DNA of 28,238 nt from Symsagittifera roscoffensis (Eukaryota; Xenacoelomorpha; Acoela; Convolutidae), in assembly GCF_963678635.1 (NCBI RefSeq), contig NC_087064.1, forward strand, positions 1,645,688 through 1,673,925, read 5' to 3'. The notes under the pieces are model-generated. The model was not told the origin of the DNA. It saw only the letters and a list, made by a program, of their open reading frames with translations, and ran no database searches. The number at the start of each line of letters is the position of its first letter. Position 1 is the stretch's first letter. Position numbers and translations under genes: made by a program. Of this stretch, positions 15,964 to 25,880 are shown in pieces.

Positions 15964-16164
15964 CTGTGTGTTGTGTTGGTCGACGAAATGTATCTCGACA
16001 CTGTGTGTGAACACTTTGAGCCTGCACCGCCTCATCCTCCCCTTCTGGTCCTTCTTGGCTCTGCCGACCACCTGTTTGATGGTCTCGTGACAGTGCTTCA
16101 CATGTGCACTCTTCGCCTCCTCCACCCCAATGTACCACACCTCAAAGTCCTCACTACTCTCGCC
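15964..16164 (-). CDS. PTB/PID-domain adaptor, exon with N-terminal half of the PTB domain (partial gene)
   Basis: A 201-nt (67-codon) minus-strand exon, phase 0 at both ends. The acceptor ATATTGTTTTAG ends at 16165 and the donor is CAG|GTAGAATG at 15963. It encodes the first half of the PTB fold: strand 1 'EDFEVWYIGVEEAK', helix 1 'HVKHCHETIKQVVGRAK', and strands 2-3 'RCRLKVFTHSVEIHFVD'. The linked downstream exon supplies the rest. Coding upstream of this exon must lie beyond the right end of the window. The first 80 nt of the exon plus the last 20 nt of the intron are the template of the 100-bp satellite that fills the upstream intron, and this exon is the array's terminal copy. It is the only copy followed by a donor site and the rest of the domain. 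Confidence 0.87.
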
Positions 16165-17880
16165 CTAAAACAATATCAGTTAGTTCGTGACAGTGCTTCA
16201 CATGTGCACTCTTCGCCTCCTCTACACCAATGTACCACACCTCAAAGTCCTCACTAATCTCGCCCTAAAACAATATCAGTTAGTTCGTGACAGTGCTTCA
16301 CATGTGCACTCTTCGCCTCCTCTACACCAATGTACCACACCTCAAAGTCCTCACTACTCTCGCCCTAAAACAATATCAGTTAGTTCGCGACAGTGCTTCA
16401 CATGTGCACTCTTCGCCTCCTCTACACCAATGTACCACACCTCAAAGTTCTCACTAATCTCGCCCTAAAACAAAATCAGTTAGTTCGCGACAGTGCTTCA
16501 CATGTGCACTCTTCGCCTCCTCTACACCAATGTACCACACCTCAAAGTCCTCACTACTCTCGCCCTAAAACAATATCAATTAGTTCGTGAACGTGCTTCA
16601 CATGTGCACTCTTTGCCTCCTCTACACCAATGTACCACACCTCAAAGTCCTCACTACTCTCGCCTTAAAACAATATCAGTTAGTTCGCGACAGTGCTTCA
16701 CATGTGCACTCTTCGCCTCCTCTACACCAATGTACCACACCTCAAAGTCCTCACTAATCTCGCCCTAAAACAATATCAGTTAGTTCGTGACAGTGCTTCA
16801 CATGTGCACTCTTCGCCTCCTCTACACCAATGTACCACACCTCAAAGTCCTCACTACTCTCGCCCTAAAACAATATCAGTTAGTTCGTGACAGTGCTTCA
16901 CATGTGCACTCTTCGCCTCCTCTACACCAATGTACCACACCTCAAAGTCCTCACTACTCTCGCCCTAAAACACTATCAGTTAGTTCGTGACAGTGCTTGA
17001 CATGTGCACTCTTCGCCTCCTCTACACCAATGTACCACACCTCAAAGTCCTCATTACTCTCGCCCTAAAACAATATCAGTTAGTTCGTGACAGTGCTTCA
17101 CATGTGCACTCTTCGCCTCCTCTACACCAATGTACCACACCTCAAAGTTCTCACTAATCTCGCCCTAAAACAATATCAGTTAGTTCGTGACAGTGCTTCA
17201 CATGTGCACTCTTCGCCTCCTCTACATCAATGTACCACACCTCAAAGTCCTCACTACTCTCGCCCTAAACAATATCAGTTAGTTCGTGACAGTGCTTCAC
17301 ATGTGCACTCTTCGCCTCCTCTACACCAATGTACCACACCTCAAAGTCCTCACTAATCTCGCCCTAAAACAATATCAGTTAGTTCGCGACAGTGCTTCAC
17401 ATGTGCACTCTTCGCCTCCTCTACACCAATGTACCACACCTCAAAGTCCTCACTACTCTCGCCCTAAAACACTATCAGTTAGTTCGTGAACGTGCTTCAC
17501 ATGTGCACTCTTTGCCTCCTCTACACCAATGTACCACACCTCAAAGTCCTCACTACTCTCGCCCTAAAACAATATCAGTTAGTTCGCGACAGTGCTTCAC
17601 ATGTGCACTCTTCGCCTCCTCTACACCAATGTACCACACCTCAAAGTCCTCACTACTCTCGCCCTAAAACAATATCAGTTAGTTCGTGACAGTGCTTCAC
17701 ATGTGCATTCTTCGCCTCCTCTACACCAATGTACCACACCTCAAAGTCCTCACTAATCTCGCCCTAAAACAATATCAGTTAGTTCGTGACAGTGCTTCAC
17801 ATGTGCACTCTTCGCCTCCTCTACACCAATGTACCACACCTCAAAGTCCTGACTACTCTCGCCCTAAAACACTATCACTT

Positions 17881-20800
17881 AGTTCGTGACAGTGCTTGAC
17901 ATGTGCACTCTTCGCCTCCTCTACACCAATGTACCACACCTCAAAGTCCTCACTACTCTCGCCCTAAAACAATATCAGTTAGTTCGTGACAGTGGTTCAC
18001 ATGTGCACTCTTCGCCTCCTCTACACCAACGTACCACACCTCAAAGTCCTCACTACTCTGGCCCTAAAACACTATCAGTTAGTTCGTGAACGTGCTTCAC
18101 ATGTGCACTCTTTGCCTCCTCCACCCCATTGTACCATACCTCAAAGTCCTCACTACTCTCGCCCTAAAACAATATCAGTTAGTTCGTGACAGTGCTTCAC
18201 ATGTGCACTCTTCGCCTCCTCTACACCAATGTACCACACCTCAAAGTCCTCACTAATCTCGCCCTAAAACAATATCAGTTAGTTCGCGACAGTGCTTCAC
18301 ATGTGCACTCTTCGCCTCCTCTACACCAATGTACCACACCTCAAAGTCCTCACTAATCTCGCCCTAAAACAATATCAGTTAGTTCGTGACAGTGCTTCAC
18401 ATGTGCACTCTTCGCCTCCTCTACACCAATGTACCACACCTCAAAGTCCTGACTACTCTCGCCCTAAAACACTATCAGTTAGTTCGTGACAGTGCTTGAC
18501 ATGTGCACTCTTCGCCTCCTCTACACCAATGTACCACACCTCAAAGTCCTCACTACTCTCGCCCTAAAACAATATCAGTTAGTTCGCGACAGTGCTTCAC
18601 ATGTGCACTCTTCGCCTCCTCTACACCAATGTACCACACCTCAAAGTCCTCACTACTCTCGCCCTAAAACAATATCAGTTAGTTCGTGACAGTGCTTCAC
18701 ATGTGCACTCTTCGCCTCCTCTACACCAATGTACCACACCTCAAAGTCCTCACTACTCTCGCCCTAAAACAATATCAGTTAGTTCGTGACAGTGGTTCAC
18801 ATGTGCACTCTTCGCCTCCTCTACACCAACGTACCACACCTCAAAGTCCTCACTACTCTGGCCCTAAAACACTATCAGTTAGTTCGTGAACGTGCTTCAC
18901 ATGTGCACTCTTTGCCTCCTCCACCCCAATGTACCACACCTCAAAGTCCTCACTACTCTCGCCCTAAAACAATATCAGTTAGTTCGTGACAGTGCTTCAC
19001 ATGTGCACTCTTCGCCTCCTCTACACCAATGTACCACACCTCAAAGTCCTCACTAATCTCGCCCTAAAACAATATCAGTTAGTTCGCGACAGTGCTTCAC
19101 ATGTGCACTCTTCGCCTCCTCTACACCAATGTACCACACCTCAAAGTCCTCACTAATCTCGCCCTAAAACAATATCAGTTAGTTCGTGACAGTGCTTCAC
19201 ATGTGCACTCTTCGCCTCCTCTACACCAATGTACCACACCTCAAAGTCCTGACTACTCTCGCCCTAAAACACTATCAGTTAGTTCGTGACAGTGCTTGAC
19301 ATGTGCAGTCTTCGCCTCCTCTACACAAATGTACCACACCTCAAAGTCCTCACTACTCTCGCCCTAAAACAATATCAGTTAGTTCGCGACAGTGCTTCAC
19401 ATGTGCACTCTTCGCCTCCTCTACACCAATGTACCACACCTCAAAGTCCTCACTACTCTCGCCCTAAAACAATATCAGTTAGTTCGTGACAGTGCTTCAC
19501 ATGTGCACTCTTCGCCTCCTCTACACCAATGTACCACACCTCAAAGTCCTCACTAATCTCGCCCTAAAACAATATCAGTTAGTTCGTGACAGTGCTTCAC
19601 ATGTGCACTCTTCGCCTCCTCTACACCAATGTACCACACCTCAAAGTCCTGACTACTCTCGCCCTAAAACACTATCAGTTAGTTCGTGACAGTGCTTGAC
19701 ATGTGCACTCTTCGCCTCCTCTACACCAATGTACCACACCTCAAAGTCCTGACTACTCTCGCCCTAAAACACTATCAGTTAGTTCGTGACAGTGCTTGAC
19801 ATGTGCACTCTTCGCCTCCTCTACACCAATGTACCACACCTCAAAGTCCTCACTACTCTCGCCCTAAAACAATATCAGTTAGTTCGTGACAGTGGTTCAC
19901 ATGTGCACTCTTCGCCTCCTCTACACCAACGTACCACACCTCAAAGTCCTCACTACTCTGGCCCTAAAACACTATCAGTTAGTTCGTGACAGTGCTTGAC
20001 ATGTGCACTCTTTGCCTCCTCCACCCCAATGTACCACACCTCAAAGTCCTCACTACTCTCGCTCTAAAACAATATCAAATAGTTCGTGACAGTGCTTCAC
20101 ATGTGCACTCTTCGCCTCCTCTACAACAATGTACCACACCTCAAAGTCCTCACTACTATCGCCCTAAAACAACATCAGTTAGTTCGTGACAGGGCTTCAC
20201 ATGTGCACTCTTCGCCTCATCTACATCAATGTACCACACCTCAAAGTCCTCACTACTCTCGCCCTAAAATAATATCAGTTAGTTCGTGACATTGCTTCAC
20301 ATGTGCACTCTTCGCCTCCTCTACACCAATGTACCACACCTCAAAGTCCTCACTACTCTCGCCCTGAAACAATATCAGTTAGTTCGTGACAGTGCTTCAC
20401 ATGTGCACTCTTCGCCTCCTCTACACCAATGTACCACACCTCAAAGTCCTCACTACTATCGCCCTAAAACAACATCAGTTAGTTCGTGACAGTGCTTCAC
20501 ATGTGCACTCTTCGCCTCCTCTACACCAATGTACCACACCTCAAAGTCCTCACTACTCTCGCCCTGAAACACTATCAGTTAGTTCGTGACAGTGCTTGAC
20601 ATGTGCACTCTTCGCCTCCTCTACACCAATGTACCACACCTCAAAGTCCTCACTACTCTCGCCCTAAAACAATATCAGTTAGTTCGTGACAGTGGTTCAC
20701 ATGTGCACTCTTCGCCTCCTCTACACCAACGTACCACACCTCAAAGTCCTCACTACTCTGGCCCTAAAACACTATCAGTTAGTTCGTGACAGTGCTTGAC

Positions 20801-21380
20801 ATGTGCACTCTTTGCCTCCTCCACCCCAATGTACCACACCTCAAAGTCCTCACTACTCTCGCTCTAAAACAATATCAAATAGTTCGTGACAGTGCTTCAC
20901 ATGTGCACTCTTCGCCTCCTCTACAACAATGTACCACACCTCAAAGTCCTCACTACTATCGCCCTAAAACAACATCAGTTAGTTCGTGACAGGGCTTCAC
21001 ATGTGCACTCTTCGCCTCATCTACATCAATGTACCACACCTCAAAGTCCTCACTACTCTCGCCCTAAAATAATATCAGTTAGTTCGTGACATTGCTTCAC
21101 ATGTGCACTCTTCGCCTCCTCTACACCAATGTACCACACCTCAAAGTCCTCACTACTCTCGCCCTGAAACAATATCAGTTAGTTCGTGACAGTGCTTCAC
21201 ATGTGCACTCTTCGCCTCCTCTACACCAATGTACCACACCTCAAAGTCCTCACTACTATCGCCCTAAAACAACATCAGTTAGTTCGTGACAGTGCTTCAC
21301 ATGTGCACTCTTCGCCTCATCTACATCAATGTACCACACCTCAAAGTCCTCACTACTCTCGCCCTAAAACACTATCAGTT
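17881..21380. repeat. 8-unit (800-bp) higher-order repeat region
   Basis: Marker variants recur every 800 bp: 'agtggttcac' at 17991/18791 and again at 19891/20691, 'tgaacgtgc' at 18088/18888, 'ttcgcgac' at 18284/19084 and 18584/19384, and 'tcaaatagttc' at 20076/20876. An 8-monomer block was therefore amplified at least twice. Confidence 0.8.
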
Positions 21381-22980
21381 AGTTCGTGACAGTGCTTGAC
21401 ATGTGCACTCTTTGCCTCCTCCACCCCAATGTACCACACCTCAAAGTCCTCACTACTCTCGCTCTAAAACAATATCAGTTAGTTCGTGACAGTGCTTCAC
21501 ATGTGCACTCTTCGCCTCCTCTACAACAATGTACCACACCTCAAAGTCCTCACTACTATCGCCCTAAAACAACATCAGTTAGTTCGTGACAGGGCTTCAC
21601 ATGTGCACTCTTCGCCTCATCTACATCAATGTACCACACCTCAAAGTCCTCACTACTCTCGCCCTAAAATAATATCAGTTAGTTCGTGACATTGCTTCAC
21701 ATGTGCACTCTTCGCCTCCTCTACACCAATGTACCACACCTCAAAGTCCTCACTACTCTCGCCCTAAAACAATATCAGTTAGTTCGTGACAGTGCTTCAC
21801 ATGTGCACTCTTCGCCTCCTCTACACCAATGTACCACACCTCAAAGTCCTCACTACTATCGCCCTAAAACAACATCAGTTAGTTCGTGACAGTGCTTCAC
21901 ATGTGCACTCTTCGCCTCATCTACAACAATGTACCACACCTCAAAGTCCTCACTACTCTCGCCCTAAAAGAATATCAGTTAGTTCGTGACATTGCTTCAC
22001 ATGTGCACTCTTCGCCTCCTCTACACCAATGTACCACACCTCAAAGTCCTCACTACTCTCGCCCTAAAACAATATCAGTTAGTTCGTGACAGTGCTTCAC
22101 ATGTGCACTCTTCGCATCCTCTACACCAATGTACCACACCTCAAAGTCCTCACTACTATCGCCCTAAAACAACATCAGTTAGTTCGTGACAGTGCTTCAC
22201 ATGTGCACTCTTCGCCTCATCTACATCAATGTACCACACCTCAAAGTCCTCACTACTCTCGCCCTAAAAGAATATCAGTTAGTTCGTGACATTGCTTCAC
22301 ATGTGCACTCTTCGCCTCCTCTACACCAATGTACCACACCTCAAAGTCCTCACTACTCTCGCCCTAAAACATTATCAGTTAGTTCGTGACAGTGCTTCAC
22401 ATGTGCACTCTTCGCCTCCTCTACACCAATGTACCACACCTCAAAGTCCTCACTACTCTCGCCCTAAAACAATATCAGTTAGTTCGTGACAGTGCTTCAC
22501 ATGTGCACTCTTCGCCTCCTCTACACCAATGTACCACACCTCAAAGTCCTCACTATTCTCGCCCTAAAACAATATCAGTTAGTTCGTGACAGTGCTTCAC
22601 ATGCGCACTCTTCGCCTCCTCTACACCAATGTACCACACCTCAAAGTCCTCACTACTCTCGCCCTAAAACAATATCAGTTAGTTCGTGACAGTGCTTCAC
22701 ATGTGCACTCTTCGCCTCCTCTACACCAATGTACCACACCTCAAAGTCCTCACTAATCTCGCCCTAAAACAATATCAGTTAGTTCGCGACAGTGCTTCAC
22801 ATGTGCACTCTTCGCCTCCTCTACACCAATGTACCACACCTCAAAGTCCTCACTAATCTCGCCCTAAAACAATATCAGTTAGTTCGTGACAGTGCTTCAC
22901 ATGTGCACTCTTCGCCTCCTCTACACCAATGTACCACACCTCAAAGTCCTGACTACTCTCGCCCTAAAACACTATCAGTT

Positions 22981-25338
22981 AGTTCGTGACAGTGCTTGAC
23001 ATGTGCACTCTTCGCCTCCTCTACACCAACGTACCACACCTCAAAGTCCTCACTACTATCGCCCTAAAACAACATCAGTTAGTTCGTGACAGTGGTTCAC
23101 ATGTGCACTCTTCGCCTCATCTACATCAATGTACCACACCTCAAAGTCCTCACTACTATCGCCCTAAAACACTATCAGTTAGTTCGTGACAGTGCTTGAC
23201 ATGTGCACTCTTCGCCTCCTCTACACCAATGTACCAAACCTCAAAGTCCTCACTACTCTCGCCCTAAAACAATATCAGTTAGTTCGCGACAGTGCTTCAC
23301 ATGTGCACTCTTCGCCTCCTCTACACCAATGTACCACACCTCAAAGTCCTCACTACTCTCGCCCTAAAACAATATCAGTTAGTTCGTGACAGTGCTTCAC
23401 ATGTGCACTCTTCGCCTCCTCTACACCAATGTACCACACCTCAAAGTCCTCACTAATCTCGCCCTAAAACAATATCAGTTAGTTCGTGACAGTGCTTCAC
23501 ATGTGCACTCTTCGCCTCCTCTACACCAATGTACCACACCTCAAAGTCCTGACTACTCTCGCCCTAAAACACTATCAGTTAGTTCGTGACAGTGCTTGAC
23601 ATGTGCACTCTTCGCCTCCTCTACACCAATGTACCACACCTCAAAGTCCTGACTACTCTCGCCCTAAAACACTATCAGTTAGTTCGTGACAGTGCTTGAC
23701 ATGTGCACTCTTCGCCTCCTCTACACCAACGTACCACACCTCAAAGTCCTCACTACTATCGCCCTAAAACAACATCAGTTAGTTCGTGACAGTGGTTCAC
23801 ATGTGCACTCTTCGCCTCATCTACATCAATGTACCACACCTCAAAGTCCTCACTACTCTCGCCCTAAAAGAATATCAGTTAGTTCGTGACATTGCTTCAC
23901 ATGTGCACTCTTCGCCTCCTCTACACCAATGTACCACACCTCAAAGTCCTCACTACTCTCGCCCTAAAAGAATATCAGTTAGTTCGTGACATTGCTTCAC
24001 ATGTGCACTCTTCGCCTCCTCTACACCAATGTACCACACCTCAAAGTCCTCACTACTCTCGCCCTAAAACAATATCAGTTAGTTCGTGACAGTGCTTCAC
24101 ATGTGCACTCTTCGCCTCCTCTACACCAATGTACCACACCTCAAAGTCCTCACTACTCTCGCCCTAAAACAATATCAGTTAGTTCGTGACAGTGCTTCAC
24201 ATGTGCACTCTTCGCCTCCTCTACACCAATGTACCACACCTCAAAGTCCTCACTATTCTCGCCCTAAAACAATATCAGTTAGTTCGTGACAGTGCTTCAC
24301 ATGTGCACTCTTCGCCTCCTCTACACCAATGTACCACACCTCAAAGTCCTCACTACTCTCGCCCTAAAACAATATCAGTTAGTTCGTGACAGTGCTTCAC
24401 ATGTGCACTCTTCGCCTCCTCTACACCAATGTACCACACCTCAAAGTCCTCACTACTCTCGCCCTGAAACAATATCAGTTAGTTCGTGACAGTGCTTCAC
24501 ATGTGCACTCTTCGCCTCCTCTACACCAATATACCACACCTCAAAGTCCTCACTACTCTCGCCCTGAAACAATATCAGTTAGTTCGTGACAGTGCTTCAC
24601 ATGTGCACTCTTCGCCTCCTCTACACCAATGTACCACACCTCAAGATCCTCACTACTCTCGCCCTAAAACAACATCAGTTAGTTCGTGACAGTGCTTCAC
24701 ATGTGCACTCTTCGCCTCATCTACATCAATGTACCACACCTCAAAGTCCTCACTACTCTCGCCCTAAAACAATATCAGTTAGTTCGTGACAGTGCTTCAC
24801 AAGTGCACTCTTCGCCTCCTCTACACCAATGTACCACACCTCAAAGTCCTCACTACTCTCGCCCTAAAACAATATCAGTTAGTTCGTGATAGTGCTTCAC
24901 ATGTGCACTCTTCGCCTCCTCTACACCAATGTACCACACCTCAAAGTCCTCACTACTCTCGCCCTAAAACAATATCAGTTAGTTCGTGACAGTGCTTCAC
25001 ATGTGCACTCTTCGCCTCCTCTACACCAATGTACCACACCTCAAAGTCCTCACTACTCTGGCCCGAAAACAATATGAGTTAGTTCGTGACAGTGCTTCAC
25101 ATGTGCACTCTTCGCATCCTCTACACCAATGTACCACACCTCAAAGTCCTCGCTACTCTCGCCCTAAAACAATATCAGTTAGTTCGTGACAGTGCTTCAC
25201 ATGTGCACTCTTCGCCTCATCTACACCAATGTAACACACCTCAAAGTCCTCACTGCTCTCGCCCTAAAACAATATCAGTTAGTTCGTGACAGTGCTTCAC
25301 ATGTGCACTCTTCGCCTCATCTACACCAATGTACCACA
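22981..25338. repeat. left copy of a 2.9-kb duplication within the array
   Basis: 22981-25338 matches 25881-28238 at a constant offset of 2900 bp (29 monomers). Shared private variants include 'gtaccaaacc' (23232/26132), 'caatataccac' (24528/27428), 'tcaagatcct' (24642/27542) and 'gcccgaaaac' (25061/27961). Few differences are visible, for example 'taacagtgg' at 25987 against 'tgacagtgg', and 'aagtgcac' at 24801 against 'atgtgcac'. The right copy is cut by the window end. Confidence 0.9.
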
Positions 25339-25880
25339 CCTCAAAGTCCTCACTACTCTCGCCCTAAAAGAATATCAGTTAGTTCGTGACAGTGCTTCAC
25401 ATGTGCTCTCTTCGCCTCCTCTACACCAATGTACCACACCTCAAAGTCCTCACTATTCTCGCCCTAAAACAATATCAGTTAGTTCGTGACAGTGCTTCAC
25501 ATGTGCACTCTTCGCCTCCTCTACACCAATGTACCACACCTCAAAGTCCTCACTACTCTCGCCCTAAAACAATATCAGTTAGTTCGTGACAGTGCTTCAC
25601 ATGTGCACTCTTCGCCTCCTCTACACCAATGTACCACACCTCAAAGTCCTCACTACTCTCGCCCTAAAACAATATCAGTTAGTTCGTGACAGTGCTTCAC
25701 ATGTGCACTCTTCGCCTCCTCTACACCAATGTACCACACCTCAAAGTCCTCACTACTCTCGCCCTAAAACAATATCAGTTAGTTCGTGACAGTGCTTCAC
25801 ATGTGCACTCTTCGCCTCCTCTACACCAATGTACCACACCTCAAAGTCCTCACTACTCTCGCCCTAAAACAATATCAGTT

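Noticed and set aside
15061-16257. Plus-strand open frames at 15061-15327 and 15811-16257
   Set aside because: They overlap the minus-strand PTB exons, which have correct splice sites and a coherent domain. The plus-strand products show no domain.
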